A program made the translations under genes and the position numbers. A model generated the notes under the pieces. The model did no database searches and was not told the origin of the DNA. It worked only from the letters and a program-made list of their open reading frames with translations. A stretch of DNA of 64,000 bases, from positions 376,953,919 through 377,017,918 of the forward strand of contig CM077643.1 of assembly GCA_039707465.1 (NCBI GenBank). The letters are read 5' to 3'. This document shows positions 20,989 to 32,094 of the stretch, one piece after another. Position 1 is the first letter of the stretch, and the number at the start of each line of letters is the position of its first letter. Source of the DNA: Rhabdophis nuchalis (lineage: Eukaryota; Chordata; Lepidosauria; Squamata; Natricidae).

Positions 20989-21201
20989 TCATTTGTGAGA
21001 TCTAAGTCTTTTAGCAATTGTATCTTCCTCTCCCTGACCTCCAGTGGGCAGAGCCGTGGCCCCCTCCGCTCCCCCATTTTCATCCTCCAGGATTGGGGAA
21101 TGTTTTTTTAGAAAGGCTTCCGCCTCTGCAATTGTTTTAATTCTTACTCTCCCCCCTTCCCAGACACTAACATTCCCTCGGGCATCAACCACTTGAACCA
21201 C
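20989..21201 (-). pseudogene. Frameshifted C-terminal remainder of ORF1
   Basis: Carries WEGGRVRIKTIAEAEAFLKK, the same end as copy 2, but lies downstream of the TAA stop and in a shifted frame, so it is not made as part of ORF1p. Confidence 0.75.
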
Positions 21202-21209
21202 ACCCCCTT

Positions 21210-21869
21210 TTAATATAATCTTTTTGATAAGAAGGAATATTTCCTCCTTATTTCTTTAATCTTTTTCGGGATCTGTTTCAAAATGGCACTCTCAGTCTGT
21301 TGGTATATTAAGGGACCGTCTCTTTGTGCTCTCAGGATCCCGTCCCTCGTTGACCTTCTTACAAATTTAATATGTATCTCTCTGGGTACTTCATTTATTC
21401 TGGCATATGCTGAGTTAATTCTATAAATCAAATCGATGTCCCACCAAATATCTTCTTTGCTCTTTTTGGTGTAATCTGCTAACATCGTACACATTAATTC
21501 TTTTAAATCTTCAGAGGCAACTTCAGGAACATTTTGAAACCTTAAAAAGTAAGACATCCTTTCAAAATCCATCCTAGACATATGACCAGCTAAATCCACA
21601 ATTTCCCTTTGAGAATTTTTTATCTCTCCTTTCATCTCAGCCATCCCCCCCTCCAATCCATCAATTCTTTGTTTATTTTCCATTAGTGCTTTCTGTGTCA
21701 CCAAAAGTTCCAATTTTGAGCTAACATTGTCTTTCCGGATTTCTTTTATTTCTTTCATGATGTTTTGAAGAGTTTCCTCTATTGCTGATAACTGTGTAGC
21801 TTCCACTTCTGTTCCTTTGGATAACATTGAAATAATCTTGGGTTGATGTGGCTGCTTTTTTGAAGCCAT
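21210..21869 (-). CDS. L1-type ORF1 protein (RNA-binding), 219 aa, C-terminus cut by stop
   Basis: A predicted nucleic-acid chaperone that coats LINE RNA. The N-terminal half is heptad-rich (IEETLQNIMKEIKEIRKD, a coiled coil). An RRM-like part follows (YFLRFQNVPE, then MCTMLADYTKKS and IYRINSAYARIN), then the C-terminal domain (PREIHIKFVRRSTRDGILRA). The frame ends at TAA after SKRLY; copy 2 reads on through KGVWFKW. A second lesion, a 1-bp deletion near 21165, puts the rest (20989-21201) in another frame. Confidence 0.85.
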   Translation of the reverse strand: MASKKQPHQPKIISMLSKGTEVEATQLSAIEETLQNIMKEIKEIRKDNVSSKLELLVTQKALMENKQRIDGLEGGMAEMKGEIKNSQREIVDLAGHMSRMDFERMSYFLRFQNVPEVASEDLKELMCTMLADYTKKSKEDIWWDIDLIYRINSAYARINEVPREIHIKFVRRSTRDGILRAQRDGPLIYQQTESAILKQIPKKIKEIRRKYSFLSKRLY

Positions 21870-22989
21870 AATGGAAGTAATAAGTTCTTGTCACTAATAT
21901 GGCGTCTGTTGGAGAGGTAGTCCGTTAGGTGAAGAGAGAGCAAAAGTCAATATCCAAATTCAAAGTTCAATTTGCTTACAGTCCAGAGAGAGAACAATTT
22001 TTAAAAGCAATCAAATAAGAAGAAGAAAAGAAGGCACATCTGGGAAAGGTCCTAATAATCAAATAAATCAATCCACTGTTAAAGAGTTCAGTCCCGAAGA
22101 CGAGGGAGTGTCAGCAAATTTCAAAAGAAAACATTTCCTGCTGAGAACAAAGGAACGCCATCTTCCCCGCCCCTCTGGAAACCACGGAGATCTAGTGAAA
22201 GTTCATTTCAGTTGTTGCCAGACAGAGATACAAACTATCATTGAGATTCTCAAAGTAAAAGACTTTCACTTGTAGTTTAAAAGTCGGATGTTGATTCCTC
22301 CACCTCCCCAAGCTCGGGGAACATTTCAAAACGCCGCTTTGTTTTCCTTTCCGAGGTTTTTTTTTACAAACTCCCTCCTCCTTCTTCTTTTAAAGTGAAA
22401 GTTGAAAGCATAAAGTGAAAATCACTCACAATCCACTCTGTAGCCATGAGCCTCGGCGTTGCCTCCAGCCCCGGCTTTCAGCCCGTCTTGAATCTCAGCA
22501 GCTGTTCCGGCTCTCCATCGGCGAAGGGGACGAAAGAGGAAATCCCCCCCCGTAACTCGTTCTCCTGCGCCTAGGGTGAGGTGGGAGCCCCCCGACCGCC
22601 GTCGAGGTGGGGGGACTCACTGCGAGCCGCCCGTGCAGCGGCGGCTCTTTGCAAGAGCCCCCTGCCCCCGAAGGCGCCGCAGGAGCAACCAAACGGCGGA
22701 CGAGTGCAAGACCCGACCGTTGCCTCTGGCTAACCGGAAGGTAGTGTCTGTATTTCATTTCTAACTGATATCCATACTACTAAGCATACGCAATACCATC
22801 CACCAGGATTTTCATTTTTTCCCTTTACATGTACAGATTTTTAAAGTTCCTACTGGACTTTTACAAATTCTGAGGTTTCTCCATGCTAATTTCATTTCCT
22901 TTGGTTACCCATTTCAGCACCAGTTTTGTCAGAGTTCTCTGTTTGGGTGAAACACTGGAATGGGCTCTTTGCAAGGGTTTTTGGCATAA

Positions 22990-23210
22990 AGGGAGTCCTT
23001 CCCCCCACCTCTCTGTATGTGTGTGTAAGTATGTATGCATGTATATGTGTATATATATGTGTGTGTGTAAGTATGTATGCATGTATATGTGTATATGTGT
23101 GTGTGTATGTGTGTGTAAGTATGTATGCATGTATATGTGTATATATGTGTGTGTGTATGTGTGTATGTATGTATGTGTACACACACACACACACATACAC
23201 TTTTATTTAT
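22990..23210. repeat. GT/ATGT-rich minisatellite
   Basis: Three copies of AAGTATGTATGCATGTATATGTGTATAT start at about 23027, 23069 and 23117 within GT-rich sequence, followed by (AC)n near 23180-23194. Confidence 0.9.
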
Positions 23211-23214
23211 TTAT

Positions 23215-24275
23215 TTCCAAGATGAAAAGATAGATTCAAGAAAAAAAAACTACAACCCAAAAACAGGAAATGTGTGTATGGGAGAGAGCCTGATCTCAAA
23301 CCTTTGGAAGGGGTTGTGTTCCCTGCAAGTTTAGCAGCGAGTGCTTTGAATGCTCTCCAAACCTGTGAATGCACAAGACATTTCCTCTGGAAGTGCCAGC
23401 AAAGCTACACCAATATCACACACAAACAAATATGGAGACACACAGGAAAAGCAAGGGCAGTGACCATGCTGAGCTTTTCATTGGGATAAGTCGGTCTTTC
23501 CAGGTTGACCAGAAAGGAAACACAACCAGAAAACTAATTCTACTTTATTGTAAAGCTACATAAACAGAATCTTGTAAATCTAAAAGGAAATCTTCTCCTA
23601 TCATCACCTTTATAGCCTTGAAAACTAGGGAGGGCCCTTCTGAAGCCTTTTGCTCTACCCACTATGCATCTTTGCTGTCCCCTAAGCAACATCGTTTCAT
23701 CCCATCTCCTAAGCTCTTTCTCGCATACCATTACACTGTGCTTTTCAACATTTGAAGGAAGGGAGCTTTTTAGCATCAATTCCCAGTGCAAAGCTCCTCT
23801 CTAAAAACTTTCTGTTATCTGTTATACTTGGTCCCTCAGTGTTACATTGATATAGAAACAAGGCTGGGACTGTAAATGCATAGGTCTGTGAATAACTTGG
23901 AGAGAGAGGAGAAGGAATGGCAGCCTGGACAATGCCTGATCAATGAAATCTGAGTCCAAACCAGAAGTGCAAATTTGAGAAAGCATTTCAACATTAACCT
24001 TCTGTAGTTCTCTAGAATGTAAAGGCAGGGTGTAGGAGGTGACCAGGCTGAACCTGAGGGAGGGGTCAAATGCGTTATCAGTCACAAGTCCCTTCGTGCC
24101 TACAAGGGATCTAAGTCTAGCCCATCTTGAATTCATCTGATTCTTATCTACTGCCAAATTGCTTGGACTATTAGTAGTTCAGATTCTTGTAGAGAGCTTA
24201 ACCTTGCAATAAATCTTTATACTCATTTGAACTGCCTGGATGTCCTGATTTCCCTGAAAATCCTCAGGGACGACT
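23215..24275. other. PTK2B intron, unassigned; possible old LTR at its right end
   Basis: No gene is visible. 24160-24275 (TTGCTTGGACTATTAGTAGTTCAGATTC ... CAATAAATCTTTATACTC) has the look of an LTR polyadenylation region, but no paired ends or duplication could be placed. Confidence 0.25.
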
Positions 24276-24628
24276 CACAACCTGGTCAGCCCTTCTTTAT
24301 TCTCCTACCATCTGGAAGGAGACATAGAAGCACAGGCAGCCCTGCACAAACAGGCTGAAGAACAATTTTTATCCGTGGGCTGTCAGACTCCTGAATGAAA
24401 AATAACTCCACAACAACATAGTACGATTGACTTGTGGGGCCTGTGTGACGTGCAATAAGTTCACATGGTGCAACAGGACTGGTGTTTGTTAGTAGGATTT
24501 ACTGGGTTAGGGATTTTTTGTCTTTCATACTGTGTTGGGGTGTGTGCGTGCACAAAGAGCAGCTCTGCCAATCTCATTGTATGCATATTGTACTCTGACA
24601 ATAAAGGTTTGAATTTGAATTTGAATTT
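24276..24628 (+). mobile_element. LINE 3' end with (TTTGAA)n tail
   Basis: Contains TTCTCCTACCATCTGGAAGGAGACATAGAAGCAC and GGGCTGTCAGACTCCTGAATGA, typical of a LINE reverse transcriptase C-terminus. It ends in CAATAAAGGTTTGAATTTGAATTTGAA. The family is not named. Confidence 0.65.
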
Positions 24629-24985
24629 CCCTGGGACTTGACATAAGGAGCGGGAAGCACTTTCCACCTTGCAAGTTTGATGTTAATCTTTTGAAATAGT
24701 TCAGACCAGGAAACGAAAAACACGAATAATATACTACTTTTATTGTAAGGTTACAGTGACAAAAGGAACATGCCATCCTAGTTACTCACAATTGGAAACT
24801 ACTTTTGGGGGGCGGGGGAGAGAATGTATTCTTTCCCAATGGGAATTTTCTCCTTTTTCCTCCCAGGATAAGGATGAAACAATTAATGCATGTGGAAAAT
24901 CATACCACTCCTCATGAACGAGCTGCTTGATTTCTGGCTTCAGATTAAGATGATAGATAGTTACAAATAAAGATCAATTATGTAC

Positions 24986-25032
24986 CTGTGGTCCAAGCCT
25001 GGGTGGCTTTTTGGGTGGTCCTGTAAACTCAG
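24986..25032 (-). CDS. PTK2B: PTK2B exon P18 (small)
   Basis: 47 nt, entering in phase 1: with the last A of P17 it reads T-EFTGPPKKPPRLGPQ. Acceptor GATGGCTTAG, donor GTACAT. A second in-frame AG 12 nt further (TTTACAG) could give a four-residue-shorter product. Confidence 0.93.
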
Positions 25033-25159
25033 CTAAGCCATCAACAAAGAGAAACAAAAGAAATTATTATTATTATTATATGCTTTATTCATTAAACATG
25101 AAACTCAGTCAACTGAACATTCAAACATGCATCACAAATACCATTTATTGGTGCTAATG

Positions 25160-25230
25160 ATTGACACGGTGCTAATGATTGACACGGTTGGTGCAATCAT
25201 TATTGGTGCTAATGATTGACACGGTTGCAG
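25160..25230. repeat. Short tandem repeat, GGTGCTAATGATTGACAC, 3 copies
   Basis: The 18-21-bp unit GGTGCTAATGATTGACACGGT is repeated twice in tandem and once more after about 20 bp. Confidence 0.85.
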
Positions 25231-25517
25231 CCAGCGTCCTAGGTATCAACCAAGTACCTTCTTAAAATGTACCATGTTCCGAGTAGCACAGTTTTTTGCA
25301 GTTCTGTTGGTATTATTGCAGGAAGCTGCAATTTGTTGGTGTAACTTTTAAAATTCTTCGACGTGGTAGCAAGTGCCTCAATGGGTATCATTGTTGTTGT
25401 TGTTATTATTATTATTAATATTATTTATTATCAATAACATTGTAGCAGCAGCCATGAAATAATGAAAGATTTCATTAAAAAGAAAACATCCTCCTGTTTT
25501 TAATCAATCAGCTAATA

Positions 25518-25652
25518 CAGGGGTCTCCAACCTTTGCAACTTTAAGTCTGAAGGACTTCAGCTCTCAGAATTCTCCAGCCAGCTTTGCTGGCTGGAGAAT
25601 TCTGGGAGCTGAAGTCCTTCAGACTTAAAGTTGCAAAGGTTGGAGACCCCTG
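25518..25652. mobile_element. Hairpin MITE (hAT type), 135 bp
   Basis: The ~65-bp arms are almost perfectly complementary (CAGGGGTCTCCAACCTTTG to CAGCCAGC). Perfect duplication AGCTAATA (25510-25517, 25653-25660). Lies in a PTK2B intron and would be transcribed as a strong hairpin. Confidence 0.93.
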
Positions 25653-25703
25653 AGCTAATAGATTATATTTACACATATATTACACTTTACAACCCATAGG
25701 GCA

Positions 25704-25806
25704 GTGTATTTCAAATTCGGCAACTTTAAGATGAATGGGCTTCAACTCTCAGAATCCCCTAGCTTATATTCCCATATCTTAAAGTTGTCAAATTTGAAAA
25801 CCACTG
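25704..25806. mobile_element. Degenerate MITE of related family
   Basis: CAGTGTATTTCAAATTCGGCAACTTTAAG ... CTTAAAGTTGTCAAATTTGAAAACCACTG: TIR-like ends with a shorter centre. No clear duplication. Confidence 0.6.
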
Positions 25807-25933
25807 GCGTAATGGGCAAACATCCTTCATTGTACAGAAGGAGAGGCAAAAAACACAGAATCGATGGAAAATAGATAAAAAGAATAGATAACAATAATTT
25901 GTGAAGCACAGTCAGCTTGGGCGAGATACTCAC

Positions 25934-25961
25934 TGTAGCTTGTTTCCTTCTCTGGCAGTTT
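25934..25961 (-). CDS. PTK2B: PTK2B exon P17 (28-nt microexon)
   Basis: Reads KLPEKETSY plus one base (A). Acceptor TTCTTTTCAG, donor GTGAGT. It aligns with the human LTPEKEVGYL segment. Confidence 0.9.
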
Positions 25962-26412
25962 CTGAAAAGAATAAAACAAAACAAAATCAATAAACCCTCT
26001 GACACCTGCAGCAAAATGCTACACAAAGGCTTCAACTTCAGAAGGAAGCTCCAGCTTTCCAAGGATTAAAGTTCTAGTCCACCAAGCGGAGAAATCATTT
26101 GGAAGTTTGACGCATCAGAGGGAAGATCACACACTTCTAGGCAGTTGTCTGGACTCCTCTTTTATTATCAAATGGAACTCAATTTTTTTGGCATCAGTAA
26201 TAAGAGCTTTCCTTTTCCTCCATTGGAGGATAAAGCAAGGGTCACACAAACAACTGCAAAGTTGATGTTTGAGAGAAAGAAGGAAGGAAAGTCAAGCAAA
26301 GCCCCACAGCTCCCAAAACAGCAGTATAATGATGATTCAGTAAAGAACTACAATTGTACTGAAGACTCAAGGTCTACCCTCAAAAGAACTGGGGTGTTCT
26401 AGGAACTACAGC

Positions 26413-26644
26413 ATTGTTTCTCGATCCTGGGAACCTTTAAGGCAGGGGTGTCCAAACTTGGGAACTTTAAGACTTGTGGACTTCAACTCTCAAAATTCCC
26501 CAGCCAGCCATGTTGTCTTAAACCCAAGTTTGGACACCCCTGTTTTAAGGGTTGCATGGACTTCAATTCCCCAAACTCATACCAACTGGGGAATTCTGGG
26601 AGTTGAAGTCCAGGCACCTTTAAATTGCCAAGGTTAGAAACACT
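26413..26644. mobile_element. MITE with a second MITE inside
   Basis: Outer element: CATTGTTTCTCGATCCTGGGAACCTTTAAGG ... GCCAAGGTTAGAAACACTG, with imperfect flanks AACTACAG / AGTAACAG. Inner element at 26443-26542 begins CAGGGGTGTCCAAACTTGG and ends CCAAGTTTGGACACCCCTG. It is flanked by CTTTAAGG / TTTTAAGG, which is sequence of the outer element. Confidence 0.75.
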
Positions 26645-26815
26645 GAGTAACAGCAAAGGGTGGTTTGGCAGTAAAATATGGAGGGATATAAAGGAGAGTC
26701 CATTATTACATGTAACAAGTCTTAGGCGAGATTATGAACTGTCAATCTAGAAGAAAAAAATGTAGTATTAGGAACAAAAATGAAAGAAAAGGATATTTTA
26801 AAATAAAGTAAATAT

Positions 26816-27153
26816 AGGCAGCCCTCGACTTGCAACTACTACTGAGTCCACAATTTCTGTTGCTAAGCAAAATAGTTAAGCGGGTTTTGCCCCATTTTGT
26901 GATTGTTTTGTCAGTTATTAAGAGAATCACTGCAGTTGTTAACTGAATTATGAGGTCATTAAGTGACTCTGGCTCTCCTTGTTGATGTTGCTTGTCAGAA
27001 GCTGCCTGGGAAAGCTACAAATGGAGGTCATATGACCTCAGAACAGTGAAAACCGCCATAAATAAATGCCAGTTGCCAGGCACTCAGATTTTGATCATGT
27101 GACCATGGGGAAGCTGCAAAACCAGCCACTAAATGAATGATTGCAAGTGGGGG

Positions 27154-27157
<4 letters not shown>
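26816..27157. mobile_element. TIR element, GGCAGCCCTCGACTTGCAAC family
   Basis: The left end GCAGCCCTCGACTTGCAAC is the approximate inverse of the right end ATTGCAAGTGGGGGACTG. Internal GGTCATATGACC and GATCATGTGACCATGG blocks are shared in inverted form with 4888-5083. A (GT)n run follows at once. Confidence 0.65.

Positions 27158-27195
<38 letters not shown>
27155..27195. repeat. (GT)n microsatellite
   Basis: About 20 uninterrupted GT units, placed directly at the end of the TIR element. Confidence 0.98.
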
Positions 27196-27196
<1 letters not shown>

Positions 27197-28749
27197 TATA
27201 TTATATGTCAAAACTTTTTAACTGATATGAAAAATAAGTGATAGACTTTGAAGAACATTATAGAAACCTGTGATAAAATGATACATTCTTAAAAATTGAT
27301 AGTTTGTAAGGAAAAATGGCTTATTGATTTTGGTTTTTTGTTGTTGTGAAGTTTGTATTTTTTGTGTTTATGTTAAAAAATAATAATAAAATTATTATTT
27401 TTTAAAAAAAAACTTTTTAACTGTAAAACTTTTAAATTGCAATGTTGAACAGTTCATAATTACATATCATTATTGATTGGCTTGTATTTGGATACACTTC
27501 TAAACAAGTGGCTTATTTCACAAAAATGTTATCTTAGGACTTGTGCACAGACTTGTCTGAACTATAATTTATATTATTTACCAGGGGAACTTAAAAGAAA
27601 GTTTGGGGGACAGTTGAAAAGGGTGCCAAATTGGGACAAAAGCCATTGGTTCTTAGGAGGATCTGGTTGAAAACCTGATTCTAAAACCTAATTCTCCAGA
27701 AAGCTTAGAGGGAAAGAGAAAAAACCAGACTCCATACTGGTCTGGGATGATTGCTCAAAGCATGGTGTTATTTTTTGACCTGTGACCTGGCAGAAAAACA
27801 AACCAATATAAACTATGCTCTGATCATCCCCAATTTCCTATTCTATCCTTGAAAACTACAGTATAGCTAGCCAGTGGTTCTAATTTGGAACAAGTAAAGG
27901 ACAGCTGTCAGTAGATTTCCCTGTTTAATTAAATGAATTAATTTAGAGGCTGCCCAACTCCAAACAACTCTAGGTTGCTTAAAAACGGGAAACAATAAAA
28001 ATTGAGAAACAGATCAAGGGCATCGTGAAAAGAAAACCACACAGAACAATATTTGTGTCCCATTTAAAACAAATCAGTTTTGGTCCTTCCATTGTAAATT
28101 TGCTTCATTGCACTGTACCTTAATTTGCAAATTATTTTTGGCAAATTGGCAAAGATGGCACAAAGTGTACACTTTCACAAACATTTATCCTAAAAACCAC
28201 AATTCTGCATAAAAGCAAGTCTAATATTACTTAATATATTAACGGTTTATTGATATATTTCCAGACCTGCATCCTTTATTTTAATTATTCATATACTTCC
28301 AGACCTGCAGCCTTCTCACCAACCTATTGCCCAATAGTGAAAGAAGTAAGACCTGTGAAAAGGTGCGTACTTTTTTTTTTAGATTTAGGTGCTCATAGTT
28401 TGGGAATACATACATCTAAATCAGGGGAAATGCAGAGAAGGAGACCCTGTTGCTGAATCAAAGTAATAAACATCCTGTGGCTGTTTTGAAGGAAAAGAAT
28501 TTGTTTGGATATTCTGTTGCGTTTTCTACCCATGATCATTTGATTCGGTCACTGGCTAATTTCTATGATTGTTTTGATCTGGCTTTGAAATTGTCAGCAG
28601 AAGAGATAAAGGCTATGAAAAAGTGTACAGAGCAGAGGTCAAGCTGTGATGCCAGGGAAGGTGGACCTTTGAGTAAACTTACTGGGCGGTTAGAATTGCT
28701 CTTCACAGAAGCCATGGGGTCCTGTGATAGAGAAGAGGGGCAAAATCAA
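27196..28749 (-). other. PTK2B intron between P16 and P17: no feature recognised
   Basis: A/T-rich DNA with A and T runs. It was searched for the short exon expected between P16 and P17 (equivalent to human DPMVYMNDKSP); nothing convincing was found. Confidence 0.5.
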
Positions 28750-28754
28750 TAATA

Positions 28755-28806
<52 letters not shown>
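28755..28806. repeat. (GAT)n microsatellite
   Basis: An uninterrupted GAT run of about 17 units, then a few AAT-type variants. Confidence 0.98.
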
Positions 28807-28807
<1 letters not shown>

Positions 28808-29251
28808 AATGATAATAAAAACCCAAGTATTTTGAGTGTTGCACTGAGTGAAGAAATAACTTGCCACCCAAGGTGAAACCTGGAGCACCTAAATTGGCAA
28901 AAATCCAGCTTTCAACCCAAGAGAACTCATTTAAAGAAATGTTAAATCTCAGTTTAAATAAGTGGAAAAACCAAGCTTTGCTATTTGGCACCCCTAGTGG
29001 CTGATCTACAAAAACAAAAGAAAATGCTCTTCAGTAGTTCCACTCTGGCTATTTTAAGCTTCTCCATACAGGCCCTTGGGCTGTTTTTTCAGTATTGTAT
29101 AACTCTCCAATCCGATCCCCTTTGGTTTCTACCAGAAGCAACAAAAGGACCGTGTTACGGGAAACAGCCTTCCCTGAATTTAATAAGATAGCTGGAAGAT
29201 AATAAATCTTATTATCCCGATGGTTCTGTTTGGCTTCCTTCACTCACTGAC

Positions 29252-29398
29252 CAAAGCTTTTTCTTCCTGCCGAAGCCACTGATAGTCCTCCACCATCTGC
29301 TTCTGCTGTTTATCGAGGAGCTGACGCATTTTAGCCCGTTCCATCTCCCACAGTTTCTGGGCTTCTTCCCGGCTACTGGGCCTAAGGAAATCCTCCTC
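29252..29398 (-). CDS. PTK2B: PTK2B exon P16: linker helix
   Basis: 147 nt, phase 0 to 0: EEDFLRPSSREEAQKLWEME ... KQMVEDYQWLRQEEKAL. Acceptor TTTTCTAAG. The donor is taken as TTG|GTCAGT to keep phase; a stronger-looking GTGAGT lies 4 nt further on but would shift the frame into P17. Confidence 0.93.
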
Positions 29399-29699
29399 CT
29401 TAGAAAAGAAGGAAAAGAATGGAAAGTGAGAGGCTTTCCCCACCCTTGAGATAGCAGTTCCAAATCTCTACTCAGTTACCAGTCCTGCAAATTACCTTAG
29501 GGATTGGGACACAAATGCGCCAGAATTAAAGGTGATATGATATCATGTTGATAGGAATTTCAGGGAGGGGGTCACCTAAGATAGAAAGATCATTCAGGCT
29601 ACCATATTTGGGCTGCAACAATGTTGATGACCACTGCATGGTAGCAGACATACAGATCTTTCCGTATCTCTTTGCTGCTATCTAGTGGTTGTCAATATT

Positions 29700-29812
29700 T
29701 TTGCAGCTGAGAGAGAGGGGGGGAGGGAGGGAGGAAGAGGGAAAGGAGGAGGGAGACAGAGGGAAGAGAGAGGGAGAGAGAGAGAGGAGGGGGAAAGAGA
29801 GAGAGAGAAGCC
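29700..29812. repeat. GA-rich simple sequence
   Basis: A purine-only tract of GAGAGG/GGGAGG type about 110 bp long on the + strand; pyrimidine-rich in the PTK2B transcript. Located about 300 bp upstream of exon P16 in transcript sense. Confidence 0.95.
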
Positions 29813-29814
29813 TA

Positions 29815-32090
29815 AGGGTATCTCACTGCAGAGGTTTGGGCCCTCAGAGGGATGAGAGACAACTTATAGTTCTAGATAGCCATTGTTGAATGTTGATGTG
29901 AAGGGGGAGGAAGAATTTGCTAAGTAGCTTTTGCAGGGACCATAACATGGCTAAGCTTAAGATTGATATGACTTTGGGAGTTTAAGAGAAAAAGGAGAGC
30001 TGGGGGGGATTTAAAGGATACATTGAAAGTTTAATTAGTCTAAAATCCAAAGAAATTCTGGAACCATACCAAAACAAAAATGGAGTACAACCTTTTATGA
30101 GCATTCCATAGCTCTTTCCTTCGGCAAAATAAATCGCAGAGCCAATTGGCTTCAACAGTACTTCAATAAATAATTCCAATTACTTCAAATAATTTTGTCA
30201 GCGGAAATTGCTAACAGTAAAGCAGATTAAAAGCGTCTGTCATTCCATTTGCAGAGGAAGGATGTTCCAACGTGCAGCTCTGGATCTATTTAATTGCCGA
30301 ACCATTTTGCCCAACCAAGAAATCTGAAACGCACTGAGGACAAGTCCTCAAATTATGTTCGTTCCTATGTTTGGTTGTATCACTTTCCTTGTTATGGGCA
30401 CACCCCACTTTTTACTTCTTAAATGAAACCTGGGCTGAAGATTCTTGGATTCCTTGAACTTTTTCTAGGAAAGTCTCCAAGAGCCATAGGATGGCTTCGG
30501 CTCAGAGGTAAGTGAAGGAATAGAGATGAAAAAAGGAAAAAGGTTGTACTCGGTTAGCATGAATTCACTCATCAGGACTCCTCTTGATTTAATATGTTTT
30601 TATCATTGTTTGTTTCCTGAACAAAGGAAGATCTTGGCTATGTAAGATTTATTAATAGAGGGGCCAACATTACAGGCAAAAAAATAACAATTTCAAACAC
30701 AACCATTGCTCCCCCTCCCTGCCTCATGTCAACCATTTAAGGCAATAGAACATTCTAGAACCTTCCTCAATAGATAGGACTGTAATGAAAGCAGGCGAGG
30801 CAGGGCCAGTCGATAAAAAAGACATGTAAGCGAATTAAGCAAGAACATTTGCATAAGCAGTAAAAGAGTAGCAGAAAGAACAATAGCTATAAAACAAAGC
30901 AAGATAAAGTCCTCCTTCTGGAGCAGAGCTTCTCATTGATTTGTTGCCTGTACCTCTAAAAGATGTAGGCCTGCTTCCAATTGTATATTTCAACCCCACA
31001 AAGGCTTACATTCTGGTCCATCTCACCCACCTTCATTGTTAGAGTATTTTTATATTCTGGCAATTTGTTGCTAGAGAACCTCAGCCAGACTTTTGGGTGA
31101 ATGAATGGAAACACCTAGCAATATGCATGAAAATGGAACCAACTAGTCTCCTGGACTCTATCTAGTCATCCTTTATTGGAGTAAGTCAGGCTGCTTGTTG
31201 CCTAGCAACATATATTAAGAGCTTGGGGAAAGACTGAAACTTTTGTCAATGTGACAAAAGAAACAGGAAAGAGTGCTTCATAGGGTTCTCCATTTAAGAG
31301 AAAGGTGGGGGTTTTGCAGTTTTTAATTTAACAATTGGAACGTCTTGGTGAGGAAAGCATGATAATGACCAAGTCTGTTCTCAGGCTTCCACATCTAACT
31401 GTGCTTGAATGTTTGAATGCTAAAAGAAAGCCTACATGCACCTAATTTATCTATTGATTGTATGAATATTTGCTGTTTTTTCAAGAGGGCTTACATAGGA
31501 GAAGATCTCCCAAATAATGACCCTATAAAGTACATGGGGCTGAGAAGAACTTAAACTTGTGTTGCCTTGCCTGAACCCAACACTTAACCTCTACACTATA
31601 CTGGTGCCCAATGCTTTCATATGGCATATGGGAATTTGATACTTGAGAACCCACCAGCAGCAAATGGAGATTCATTCTACTCAAGTTCAGCATATGAAAA
31701 CTCAAGCTGTGCTTTTGTCATCTTAGTCACAAAATTCAGTTCATAACCCAATCTTGGGATTAATTACTATTTTTTAAATTCAGGAATGTATATGCACATC
31801 AATATCTGTGATTACACTTTGGTGTAGAGTTGTGCATGTTAAAATAATTCAACTGAAGGACATGTTGTTACGTCTTAGAGCTTCTGAACTTGACCCTGAG
31901 GGATTAAATGGGAAAAATACAGTGCTTAAGAGAAAACCAGCAGACCAGGGTCTGAAACTGAGCAATATTTAGGGCCATTCCTCATGATGTTGGCTTGGTC
32001 TCACCTTCAATCCATAAAGGCAACTTAAAGCTCCCCTTAGCTCGCCTGGTATTAATGGATTTCCCCTTTAAGCAGCTGATTATTGACAGT
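29815..32090 (-). other. PTK2B intron between P15 and P16: no feature recognised
   Basis: No open frame with known motifs and no repeat was recognised. Confidence 0.4.
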
Positions 32091-32094
32091 GGTA

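Larger units (their letters stand above)
20713..22745 (-). mobile_element. ORF1-only L1-type retrotransposon (HAL1-like), copy 1, 2033 bp
   Basis: The complete element is flanked by the 17-bp target-site duplication GTCTGTATTTCATTTCT (20696-20712, 22746-22762). On the minus strand it has a GC-rich 5' region (about 22745-22440), a 5' leader, an L1-type ORF1, a 3' UTR with a conserved hairpin (20814-20835) and a short poly(A). No ORF2 or reverse transcriptase sequence is present. Same structure and size as copy 2 at 47828-50914. Non-autonomous; a helper L1 is needed. Confidence 0.85.

Noticed and set aside
22861..23233. Cys/Val/Tyr and His/Thr-rich open frames
   Set aside because: Products of the GT/ATGT minisatellite.
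23820..24275. Solo LTR
   Set aside because: Only a polyadenylation-like end is visible; no paired TG...CA ends or duplication, so listed only as a possibility.
25020..25032. Alternative start of exon P18 at TTTACAG|GACC
   Set aside because: In frame, but would delete the EFTG residues conserved with human; kept only as a possible minor site.
28262..28300. Possible missing PTK2B microexon (reads KYMNN on the minus strand)
   Set aside because: An in-frame stop follows immediately and no donor site fits.
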